A stretch of DNA of 6,664 bases from an uncultured Phycisphaerales bacterium (GTDB lineage: Bacteria > Planctomycetota > Phycisphaerae > Phycisphaerales > SM1A02), in assembly GCA_946886375.1 (NCBI GenBank), contig CAMPIL010000206.1, positions 1 to 6,664 on the forward strand. Reading direction: 5' to 3'. Position 1 is the first letter of the stretch, and every line of letters begins with the position of its first letter. Below, piece by piece: positions 1 to 6,664 of the stretch. Under the pieces are notes generated by a model, which was given only the letters and a program-made list of their open reading frames with translations, was not told the origin of the DNA and made no database searches. The position numbers were made by a program, and so were the translations under genes.

Positions 1-692
1 GTGCTGTAGTCTTTCACCGGCATGATGGAGATGAAGTAGAACCGGCCGCTGTCGGATTTGAAGTATTCTCGCCGCGCATCGCGCCCCAGCAGAAACGCCA
101 TCTCCTGCTCGCTGATGGAACCCGGTTTCGCGGCTGCAATGCTGTTGGTCATGAACACCGCCGCCGCACCCAGACGTTCTCGCTGGTCTTGCGGCATCCG
201 TGCTCCGGTCTGCACCAGTTGCATCAAGCGAGCGGCCGCCTCACGGATGACGCGGCCTGCGTCGCCGGTGCTCAGTGTGGGAAATGCGGCCGACGCCATG
301 CTTAACCCGGCCAGTTCGTCCTCGGGCATGGCACGAGTCGCAATCCGAAGTTGCTCCTGCGGTTCGATTCCGCTGAACACGCCCGGCAATCCGGGGATGG
401 CTCGCAGTCGCGGCGTCAAGGCGTCCACCACCGCCTCGGCACGCGAGGCGTCGCCGGGGTTTTCCACCACGACGTAGATGTATTCCAGATCGCCGAACTC
501 TGTGAGGAACTGCCGATACTGGGCCATGAACGGCCGATCGCGCGAGATCAGGTCATCGGTGTTGGCGTTGAGGATCAGCGACGTCGAGGCATACACCAGC
601 GAAACCGCGGCCAGCGCGATCGCCGCGATGAAGATCATCAGCGGCCGCCGCCACACAAGATTCGCCAACCAATTGAAGATTCGCTCACGCAT
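1..692 (-). CDS. MMPL/RND-family membrane transporter, N-terminal 230 residues (HpnN-like candidate)
   Basis: The frame is open from the ATG at 692 to the window edge, so only the N-terminus is present; full-length members are usually about 750-900 residues. A TAG lies in frame 18 bases upstream, and no other ATG falls between, which fixes the start. The fragment begins MRERIFNWLANLVWRRP, then has one membrane helix (about residues 17-37), followed by NANTDDLISRDRPFMAQYRQF and a soluble stretch to residue 230. One helix followed by a large extracytoplasmic loop, with a TD-x-LIS-x-x-x-P motif just after the helix, is the usual beginning of MMPL/RND proteins, which use the proton gradient to export lipids or hydrophobic compounds. 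EYIYVVVENPGD (about residues 70-81) fits the first strand of the porter domain. The layout recalls HpnN, the hopanoid-associated RND transporter, but generic MMPL proteins share it. It lies 97 bp downstream of the aminotransferase on the same strand. No strong Shine-Dalgarno sequence is seen. Family call fairly sure, substrate unknown. Confidence 0.8.
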   Translation of the reverse strand, partial: MRERIFNWLANLVWRRPLMIFIAAIALAAVSLVYASTSLILNANTDDLISRDRPFMAQYRQFLTEFGDLEYIYVVVENPGDASRAEAVVDALTPRLRAIPGLPGVFSGIEPQEQLRIATRAMPEDELAGLSMASAAFPTLSTGDAGRVIREAAARLMQLVQTGARMPQDQRERLGAAAVFMTNSIAAAKPGSISEQEMAFLLGRDARREYFKSDSGRFYFISIMPVKDYS

Positions 693-788
693 CGACAGCC
701 GGGCATCCTAGAACGGAATCGCCGTTTGTGCGGCGTGTCGCGCACGAGTTCGGCGGAGAAGGAGGACTATGGTTTCCAACCTGAAGGT

Positions 789-2210
789 TCAGCTCGGCGC
801 GACCGGTTCTCGAGAACGACGGGTCATCGCGTGCTTGCCCAGTTTCTTCATGACTTCCCACACCGGACCGGGAAATTGATGCAGTTTCCGCATCACGTCT
901 TCAAAGGCGTCAAGGAACCACTTCACATCGGCCTCGGTAATCACCAGCGGCGGGATCAACTTGACCACGTCGAGATGGTGACCCGCCACCTGCGTGATGA
1001 TGTGATGGTCATCCATCAGCGGCAGCACGATCGCCTGCGGGAAAAGGTTCTCATCCATCTTGTGGATCAGCGACCAACCTGTTCGCATGCTCAGCGATCC
1101 GCCGGACTTGGGCAGGCCGAACTCGACGCCGATCATCAATCCCCTGCCCCGGACGTCCTTGATCAATTCATACCGTGGCTGCATGGCTCGCAGGCCGTCG
1201 ATGAGCCGGCCACCCATGAGCCGCGCGTTGGCGAAGATGTTCTCTTCATCCATCACGCGCAGCACGGCAAGGCCCGCCACCATCGCCAGGCTGCCCTGGT
1301 GGAACGTGGATGAATGAACAATTGCCCGCTCCATTGAGGAAAAGACTTTTTCCCACACGGCCTTTCTGGTCAGCACCGCTCCCACAGGCACGTATCCGCC
1401 GGACAGGGCCTTGGAAAGGATCACGATGTCCGGATCGACGTCGCCGGGTTCGTGTTCGATGGCGAGGAACGTGCCGGTGCGGCCAACGCCGGTCTGGATT
1501 TCATCGGCCACGAACAGCGTGCCGTGGCGGCGGCAGAGTGCGGCCGCATCGCGCAGATACCCCGGCGCAGGCATGTTGACGCCTTTGCCCTGGATCGGTT
1601 CGACGATCAACGCCGCCACATCGCGCCTGGCCAAGGCCTGTTCAAGCGCGGCCAGATCATCGAACGGGATCATCGTGCAATCGGGAAGGAACGGGCCGAA
1701 ACCCTCGCGGAACGATTCATCGCCGTTGATCGAAAGCGATCCGCTGGATAATCCGTGAAAGGCTTTCCTGGTGTACACGACGCCTGGCCGCTGCGTGGCG
1801 CACTTGGCGAACTTGATCGCGGCTTCGACGCCTTCGGTTCCCGAGTTGGTGAAGAAGACGTACGCCAGATCATTGGGCATGCGCTTCTTGAGTTCCGCCG
1901 CCAGCACTCCCGCCAGCAGCGGCGCATCGAAGGCCACCATCGTCGGATAATCTTCCTGCAGAAAATCGATCAACGCCTTTTTGACGGCCGGATGATTGCG
2001 GCCGACGTTGTGCACCGCGTATCCGCCCTGGAAGTCGAGGTACTTGTTGCCCTGCGCATCCCACAGGTGAGGCCCCAATGCCTTGGTGTATACGCGATCG
2101 AAGCCGATGGTCTTGAGCACCCGCGCAAACTGCGGGTTGATGTGCTCCCGATGCAATTCGTAATTCTGGTTCTGATGATCCTGGAGAATCTGTCTGATGT
2201 TCAGCGGCAC
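789..2210 (-). CDS. Class-III PLP-dependent aminotransferase (aspartate aminotransferase family, HpnO-like candidate)
   Basis: A 473-residue enzyme of the usual length for class-III aminotransferases (fold type I), cytoplasmic, transferring an amino group between an amine or amino acid and a keto acid or aldehyde. Motifs in order: YLDFQGGYAVHNVGRNHP (57-74); TNSGTEGVEAAIKFA (121-135), binding PLP phosphate; FHG (151-153), whose aromatic ring stacks on the cofactor; EPIQG (204-208); VADEIQTGVGRTG (234-246), with D236 contacting the pyridine nitrogen; SKALSGG (266-272), with K267 the Schiff-base lysine; HSSTF (299-303), with T302 from the partner subunit; and VRGRGLMIGVEFG (353-365). All catalytic residues are present, so it should be active. 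The ArgD-type carboxylate-binding arginines appear replaced (FHGL instead of FHGR; VVKLIPPL instead of VVR-PxL), so acetylornithine is an unlikely substrate. The GTG start at 2210 is chosen for its GGAG site; an ATG at 2255 and a TTG at 2285 are in frame but lack such a site. The following RND gene suggests HpnO, bacteriohopanetriol aminotransferase; this is inference. Confidence 0.9.
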   Translation of the reverse strand: MPLNIRQILQDHQNQNYELHREHINPQFARVLKTIGFDRVYTKALGPHLWDAQGNKYLDFQGGYAVHNVGRNHPAVKKALIDFLQEDYPTMVAFDAPLLAGVLAAELKKRMPNDLAYVFFTNSGTEGVEAAIKFAKCATQRPGVVYTRKAFHGLSSGSLSINGDESFREGFGPFLPDCTMIPFDDLAALEQALARRDVAALIVEPIQGKGVNMPAPGYLRDAAALCRRHGTLFVADEIQTGVGRTGTFLAIEHEPGDVDPDIVILSKALSGGYVPVGAVLTRKAVWEKVFSSMERAIVHSSTFHQGSLAMVAGLAVLRVMDEENIFANARLMGGRLIDGLRAMQPRYELIKDVRGRGLMIGVEFGLPKSGGSLSMRTGWSLIHKMDENLFPQAIVLPLMDDHHIITQVAGHHLDVVKLIPPLVITEADVKWFLDAFEDVMRKLHQFPGPVWEVMKKLGKHAMTRRSREPVAPS

Positions 2211-2217
2211 ATGCGTG

Positions 2218-2221
2218 CTCC
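2218..2221 (-). promoter_or_regulatory. Ribosome binding site of the aminotransferase gene
   Basis: On the minus strand GGAG lies seven bases before the GTG at 2210 (GGAG-cacgcat-GTG). It is the only recognisable Shine-Dalgarno sequence at the start of any of the four genes, and it decides the start in favour of GTG over the upstream in-frame ATG (2255) and TTG (2285). The resulting N-terminus (MPLNIRQILQDH) has the short leader normal for the family. Confidence 0.55.
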
Positions 2222-2288
2222 AACCGGGTCGCCGCGGCGGCTGGCGACAATGCATGACTGTAAGCCCCGCATGATTGCTGCACAAGCG

Positions 2289-5144
2289 TCATCGCTCAGC
2301 CGCTGGGCGATTCAATCGGGCGATGGCTTCTTGAATCGTTTGCGCCACGTCCGAGGCATTGCAGCGCTGAATCGACCAACTGATGGAAGCGGGCTGCCCA
2401 GGTTTCAACTGCCTCGGTAACGCCGCCTGCACGCTGCCGTGCTCGCGCGGCTTCTGGTATCGGTCGGTGCTCCGTTCGGTGAGAATGCGGCAGGATCGCG
2501 GGCTGGCGAACACGACGACGTGGGCCTCCGGCGAACCGTTGCGGAACACCACCGCCGAGGCGGGTCGATTCCCTACTGGCTGACCGGTTTCATCGAGCAA
2601 AGTGACGCGCAGCCGCGCAGCAGGATCTAGCGAATACGGGAAACACTCCCACGCCGCGTCGAACTCACATCCCACATTCGCGTGCAGCGAGAGGTTGCAT
2701 TCAACGCGATCCTGTTCAAACTGCCACTGCCTGCGAAACTCCAGCGGCTGGTTGAGAATGGTTCCGCTGACGGTTGCACGTGCTGCGGGTTCATCAAAGG
2801 TGTTCTTGACGGACCAGTAGTCTTCCCAGTCCGTCTTGCCTTGATGTTCAATGATGATGGACTGCGCTGCGTAGGCTGACCAGTTTTTCGCCAGCAGCGA
2901 TGACCCAAAGGCAGGCGACCAGAACATGCACAATCCCCCGCCGTTGCGCGGGTATTGCGCACGAGGGTCGGCTGGCCGCTGATTCTTCATCCAATCAGGC
3001 ATGGGCTGGCCGGCGTACAGGAACGCGTAATAGGTCGGCCGGCGCACGCAGAAGAACTCATCGCCGAAGTTGCGCGTGAAATCGCGCTGAGTAAGCACCG
3101 GCAGCGCGCCGCGGCGCGGCACGCTGGCAAAATGCTGCCAGATCATGAAATGGATTTCAGGTCCCGTGGCGATCGTCGCTGCGGCATCGCGCTGGCGGGA
3201 ATAGATGTTGAAGTCCATGTAGCTTAATCGCTGGAGCAGCGCATCATCGTTCGCCCGGCGGTTGCGCACGTCGCCGGCCATCGAGCGCTCGGTCGGCCAG
3301 ACGCGGTCCAGTTGCGGTGAAGCCTCGGCCAGTTCATCAGCGAGCATCGCCAGCCCGCCGCCGTATTGCGGCTCGGTCCAGTCACCGGGCGTTCGCGTGC
3401 AGAAACTCGAAGCCCCGAGCAATTTGCCGCCGGGTTGCGGTGCGATGGTGTGATTGAACAGATCGATGCACCGGCGGAGAGCCTCAAGCAGCGCCGGGTC
3501 GCGATTCTGCTTGTACACCCACGCCAGGTGATGCAGGGTAATGCCGTTGTATGTGGCGTCCGGGCCGAATTCATCGAAATAGCCCGCGGGTTGCTGGCCG
3601 CGATCCCATTGATTGCGAGCGGCAATCCAGCGCAGGTGTCGCTGAATGGCCGAGCGACACCACTCTTCATCAGTGCCGTCCAGAAAATGTTGAAGGCCCT
3701 TGATGATGAATGTCCATTGATTGACGTTCAATGTGACCTGGCTGATGGATTCGTGCTCGACGTAGCGACGCAGGCCATCGGTCCAGATTTCGCGAACATC
3801 GACCGGACAATCGCGAACGACAAGCGGAAAACAATGCAGGAAACTGCTGAAGGTGAAGGCGCGTTCGCCGCCGAAGTAGTTGTCCGGCACCGCCGCCAGC
3901 GGAAGTTCATGCTCGCGCAGCAGCATCAGTTCCTGGAGTGACGCGATGATCGCGCGGTTGCGCAGCCCCGCATCACGGCGCAATGGATTGAACGGTTCAT
4001 CGATGCTGTACACCGCGCCGAACACCGACGCTTGAGCCGCGACTCGGTTGAGGCCTGATCGCGTGTAAGTTGACCAGGGATTGTCCGTCCGCGGCCGGCC
4101 CGCTGCATCGCGCCAGACTGCGATTGTTCCAAACCACGGACTGCCACGATCCAGATTCTGCTCGCGCAATGTCGCTGGCAGCGCGGCGTACACGCCGTAA
4201 GACCCCAGCAACAGGTCATTTCGCGCGGACCGCCCCAGCCATTGCCCGCGATATTGCTCCAGCATCGGCACGCGCACGCTGAACATTTCCGGCGGCGCTT
4301 CGCGGTACCGGCGCAGCACTTGATGCGCTCGCACTTGAAATTTGTGAAAGCAGATCGTTCCGTCATCAAGCATGTCCACACTTGCATGAATCGCACGGGC
4401 CGAATGTTCATCCGGGCACAGGATGATCGGCATTCCGGAAAAATCCATCATGTACTCGCCCGGCGCCTTGATGCACAACTGCCAGACGTGCTCTGCATCC
4501 TTGGGAAGCGCAGCGCTGCCGGAGGCATTGACCCCGTGCGTCAGAATCTGTGCTTTGCCTGATTCATCAGACAAGCGCAGTTCTTCAATCTCGCCCTCGC
4601 ATCGGATGGGGAAACTCTCCAACTTGGGAGGGAGATAAACGAAGGCGTTGGCGAATTGATCGCCCCGGCCGACGAGGCGGGGATGACCAGTCACGCCCCA
4701 CGGCAACGATGGCGAGGTCGAAAAATCCAGATCGCCGCCGAAGCCTGTCACACAGATCTGGTACACGCCTGCGCCGCGCGCATTCACGGCAAGTTGCACG
4801 GCGATTTCGGGAACCGCTCCGGTCACTCGCTTGCCCGGTTCTTCATGCCGCAGCAGCAGGTGTTCATCCGGATCGAACACGCGAAGCAGCCGAGGACGAT
4901 CTGCCTGCGTCTGCTGCTCATCGCGCCAGCGCAGGTTCACCGTGAAGTCACCTCCTGACTGATTGACGACGTAGAGCGTCAACGCCTGATGCAACTGCAG
5001 CCGGCCGGCGATCGCTGCGGGCGGGCGGTCCGCAACCGCATGAAGCGCGAACGCAGCGACGCAGATCAACTGCAGGCTCGCAATGATCGTGCACAGTCTT
5101 CGCCTGCGATGGCGTTGCACACACGTGATGCTCGAGGTGGTCAT
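2289..5144 (-). CDS. Large exported protein of unknown family, possible alpha-toroid/beta-sandwich (polysaccharide lyase-like)
   Basis: Encodes 951 residues. The start at 5144 (MTTSSITCVQRHRRRR) gives a classical signal peptide: a basic n-region (residues 11-16), a hydrophobic core (17-34) and a likely signal peptidase I site after HAVA (38/39). The frame stays open upstream to a GTG at 5411, but that would run antisense into the antiporter gene and bury the signal peptide. No Shine-Dalgarno sequence is seen. Residues about 40-270 look beta-rich. Residues about 390-680 read as repeated amphipathic helix pairs, with GYFDEFGPDATYNGIT (521-536) followed by LHHLAWVYK, and GASSFCTRTPGDWTEPQYGG (577-596). 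Residues about 735-930 are again beta-rich. A helical toroid followed by a beta-sandwich is the architecture of several polysaccharide lyase families and heparinase II/III-like proteins, which would suit breakdown of an acidic glycan outside the cytoplasm, but I recognise no diagnostic catalytic motif. The mature part has 17 cysteines. No later membrane helix or anchor is evident. It is the first gene of the minus-strand series; its stop is 78 bp before the aminotransferase start. Confidence 0.85.
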   Translation of the reverse strand: MTTSSITCVQRHRRRRLCTIIASLQLICVAAFALHAVADRPPAAIAGRLQLHQALTLYVVNQSGGDFTVNLRWRDEQQTQADRPRLLRVFDPDEHLLLRHEEPGKRVTGAVPEIAVQLAVNARGAGVYQICVTGFGGDLDFSTSPSLPWGVTGHPRLVGRGDQFANAFVYLPPKLESFPIRCEGEIEELRLSDESGKAQILTHGVNASGSAALPKDAEHVWQLCIKAPGEYMMDFSGMPIILCPDEHSARAIHASVDMLDDGTICFHKFQVRAHQVLRRYREAPPEMFSVRVPMLEQYRGQWLGRSARNDLLLGSYGVYAALPATLREQNLDRGSPWFGTIAVWRDAAGRPRTDNPWSTYTRSGLNRVAAQASVFGAVYSIDEPFNPLRRDAGLRNRAIIASLQELMLLREHELPLAAVPDNYFGGERAFTFSSFLHCFPLVVRDCPVDVREIWTDGLRRYVEHESISQVTLNVNQWTFIIKGLQHFLDGTDEEWCRSAIQRHLRWIAARNQWDRGQQPAGYFDEFGPDATYNGITLHHLAWVYKQNRDPALLEALRRCIDLFNHTIAPQPGGKLLGASSFCTRTPGDWTEPQYGGGLAMLADELAEASPQLDRVWPTERSMAGDVRNRRANDDALLQRLSYMDFNIYSRQRDAAATIATGPEIHFMIWQHFASVPRRGALPVLTQRDFTRNFGDEFFCVRRPTYYAFLYAGQPMPDWMKNQRPADPRAQYPRNGGGLCMFWSPAFGSSLLAKNWSAYAAQSIIIEHQGKTDWEDYWSVKNTFDEPAARATVSGTILNQPLEFRRQWQFEQDRVECNLSLHANVGCEFDAAWECFPYSLDPAARLRVTLLDETGQPVGNRPASAVVFRNGSPEAHVVVFASPRSCRILTERSTDRYQKPREHGSVQAALPRQLKPGQPASISWSIQRCNASDVAQTIQEAIARLNRPAAER

Positions 5145-5222
5145 TGGATGTGGACGGGTTCGCGGAACTCTCGTCGGCGTGGGGATGGCTGTGTCGATTG
5201 CCCGTAAGATACCGCCCGCACC
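5145..5222. promoter_or_regulatory. Divergent intergenic region, probable back-to-back promoters
   Basis: This 78-bp gap separates the start of the exported protein (minus) from that of the antiporter (plus), so it should hold both promoters unless one lies inside a gene. The only -10-like sequence I see is TAAGAT at 5205-5210 on the plus strand; the overlapping TATCTT (5206-5211) serves equally on the minus strand. No good -35 box stands at the proper distance in either direction. If the plus-strand box is used, the antiporter leader would be only a few bases long, consistent with the absence of a Shine-Dalgarno sequence there. No clear operator palindrome is seen. The call rests mainly on gene arrangement. 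Confidence 0.4.
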
Positions 5223-6664
5223 ATGGCGCTGACGCAACACGAGATCACCGTGATTCTGCTGGGGCTTGGGGTGCTTCTGGCGTCGGCACGCGTGCTGGGC
5301 GAGTTGTTCCAGCGTTTTAACCAGCCTGCGGTGATCGGCGAGATTCTCGCGGGAGTCATTCTGGGGCCCACGGTGCTGGGGCACGAGTTTGTATGGTCTG
5401 ACCTTCGGCACACGCTGTTTGCCTCAACAGGTGCGCCGGCAAGCGTGCTGCAGGGCATTACGACTGTGGCGGTGGTCTTGTTCCTTCTGGTGGCGGGAAT
5501 GGAAGTGGACCTTTCATCCGTATTCCGCCAGGGCAAGGCGGCGATGTCCGTGAGCATTTCAGGTATCGCGGCGCCCTTCATGATCGGATTGCTGGCTGCG
5601 TGGCTGGCGCCCGATGCGCTGGGTCGGGGGCCGGGGGCCGAGCCTTACATCTTCGCGTTGTTCTTCGCGACCGCCATGTCGATCTCCGCGCTGCCGGTCA
5701 TCGCCAAGACGCTGATGGACCTCAATCTCTATCGCACCGACATGGGGATGGTCATCATCGCGGCGGCGATCTTTGATGATCTCACAGGCTGGTTCATCTT
5801 CGCCATCGTTCTGGGGTTGATGAACCAGCAATCACCCGCCGGTGAAGGCATATGGATCACCGGCACGATAGGGCTGACGCTGCTGTACGTCGTGTTCATG
5901 CTCACGATCGGGCGATGGTTCATTCACTGGATTCTGCCGTGGCTGCAAGCGCGGACGACCTGGCCCGCGGGCGTTTTGGCTTTCGCGATGTCATTGGCGT
6001 TTCTGGGCGCGGCGTTCACGGAGTGGATCGGCATTCACGCGGTGTTCGGCTCATTCATGGTGGGCGTGGCGCTGGGCGATTCGCCGCATCTTCGCGAACG
6101 CACCCGCGCCACGATCGAGCAATTTGTCTCTTCGATTTTCGCGCCGCTGTTCTTTGCGAGCATTGGACTCCAACTCGACTTCCTGGCGCACTTTGACTGG
6201 GGCTTGACGCTGGTGGTGCTGGCGATCGCGCTGGTCAGCAAGGTGTTCGGCTGCGGATTGGGCGCGCGGTATTCGGGACTGCCGTGGCGGGAATCCTGGG
6301 CGATCGGCTTCGGCATGAACTCGCGCGGAGCCATGGAAATCATCCTGGGAACGCTGGCGCTGCACGCCACGCTGATCAGCGAGCGTTTGTTCGTAGCGCT
6401 GGTGGTGATGGCGGTGGTGACTTCGCTGATCAGCGGCACCGCGATGCAGATGATCCTGCGCTGCAAGGCTCCGCGGCGATTCATCGATTACCTGCATCCG
6501 CGCGGTTTCATCAATCCACTGCAAAGCGCCGACCGCGAAGGCGCCATCGCGGAACTGGCCCGCGCCGCGGCGGCGATCACCGGCCTGAATGCCGCCGCCA
6601 TCGAGGACGCGGTGCTGCAGCGAGAGCGCATGATGCCCACCGGCCTTGGCCTGACCGTCGCCGT
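5223..6664 (+). CDS. CPA2-family cation:proton antiporter fused to a PTS EIIA type-2 domain (C-terminus cut by window)
   Basis: The first 480 residues of a membrane antiporter exchanging Na+ or K+ for H+ across the inner membrane. The ATG at 5223 follows an in-frame TAA at 5205-5207 with no other start between, so the start is firm; no Shine-Dalgarno sequence is seen. About a dozen hydrophobic helices span residues 8-413. Family motifs: QPAVIGEILAGVILGPTVLG (34-53); ATAMSISALPVIAKTLMDL (149-167); AAIFDDLTGW (181-190), whose D185-D186 pair is the ion-binding site in NapA-like antiporters; the lysine in SKVFG (K340); and GMNSRGAMEIIL (364-375) with R368. After a short linker, ADREGAIAELARAAAAITGL (436-455) and QRERMMPTGLGLTVAV (466-481) match the beginning of a PTS EIIA type-2 (PtsN/FruA) domain. 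The phosphorylated histidine normally follows within a few residues (VA-PH) and lies just past the window. A DD pair suggests electrogenic exchange; the EIIA part suggests control by phosphorylation or protein contact. Both are inferences. Confidence 0.9.
   Translation, partial: MALTQHEITVILLGLGVLLASARVLGELFQRFNQPAVIGEILAGVILGPTVLGHEFVWSDLRHTLFASTGAPASVLQGITTVAVVLFLLVAGMEVDLSSVFRQGKAAMSVSISGIAAPFMIGLLAAWLAPDALGRGPGAEPYIFALFFATAMSISALPVIAKTLMDLNLYRTDMGMVIIAAAIFDDLTGWFIFAIVLGLMNQQSPAGEGIWITGTIGLTLLYVVFMLTIGRWFIHWILPWLQARTTWPAGVLAFAMSLAFLGAAFTEWIGIHAVFGSFMVGVALGDSPHLRERTRATIEQFVSSIFAPLFFASIGLQLDFLAHFDWGLTLVVLAIALVSKVFGCGLGARYSGLPWRESWAIGFGMNSRGAMEIILGTLALHATLISERLFVALVVMAVVTSLISGTAMQMILRCKAPRRFIDYLHPRGFINPLQSADREGAIAELARAAAAITGLNAAAIEDAVLQRERMMPTGLGLTVA

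Noticed and set aside
693..788. Possible terminator in the gap between the aminotransferase and transporter genes (CGCCG 720-724 with CGGCG 731-735; AACCT-GA-AGGTT at 778-789).
   Set aside because: The stems are only five base pairs and no T-run follows on the minus strand, so there is no support for an intrinsic terminator.
806..817. Perfect 12-bp palindrome GTTCTCGAGAAC.
   Set aside because: It lies inside the aminotransferase coding end, occurs once, and is not next to a promoter; it may be chance.
351..1313. 320-residue open frame on the plus strand.
   Set aside because: It runs antisense across the end of the aminotransferase and the start of the transporter, is rich in Arg, His and Gln as expected of a GC-rich shadow frame, and shows no domain.
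2211..2285. Longer aminotransferase starting at TTG 2285 or ATG 2255.
   Set aside because: Neither has a ribosome binding site, and the extra residues (CSNHAGLTVMHCRQPPRRPG) do not look like part of the family fold; GTG 2210 has GGAG at a proper distance. The ATG remains possible.
5145..5411. In-frame extension of the exported protein up to a GTG at 5411 (89 extra residues).
   Set aside because: It would be antisense to the firmly placed antiporter gene and would put the signal peptide in the middle of the protein; the ATG at 5144 gives a textbook signal peptide.
6051..6524. 157-residue open frame on the minus strand, and the overlapping 149-residue frame at 6035-6484.
   Set aside because: Both are antisense to clearly conserved antiporter motifs and have low-complexity Arg/Gln/His composition.

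Overview
This is a GC-rich, gene-dense bacterial window with four protein genes. Three lie on the minus strand in a row, and one faces away from them on the plus strand. The outermost gene at each end runs off the window. I see no tRNA, rRNA, CRISPR array, insertion sequence or long repeat. Gene style suggests a Planctomycetota-like (perhaps Phycisphaerae) or other high-GC Gram-negative-type organism: a large secreted protein of unknown family, two starts without a Shine-Dalgarno sequence, an antiporter fused to an EIIA domain, and an RND exporter. That taxonomic guess is inference and weak.

Layout in the direction of minus-strand transcription: (1) 5144-2289, a 951-residue exported protein with a clear signal peptide. 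Its middle reads like an alpha-helical toroid and its C-terminal part like a beta-sandwich, so it resembles polysaccharide lyases or heparinase-type proteins, but I cannot name the family. (2) 2210-789, a complete class-III (fold type I) PLP aminotransferase starting at a GTG with a good ribosome binding site. (3) 692-1, the first 230 residues of an MMPL/RND-family membrane transporter. The gaps are 78 bp and 97 bp with no convincing terminator, so one transcript is plausible.

On the plus strand, starting 78 bp from the secreted protein's start, is 5223-6664: a CPA2-type cation:proton antiporter (DD motif in the core, GMN-SRG-MEII motif). After its last membrane helix it continues into the beginning of a PTS EIIA type-2 (PtsN-like) domain, cut off by the window edge a few residues before the expected phospho-histidine.

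The most suggestive biology is the pairing of the aminotransferase with the RND transporter. In hopanoid producers, HpnO (aminotransferase for aminobacteriohopanetriol) and HpnN (RND hopanoid transporter) are of these same two families and often close together. Here the match is only by family and by general motif pattern, so it is a hypothesis. I found no firm evidence for a wholly new system. The candidates worth following are the unassigned secreted protein and the antiporter-EIIA fusion.
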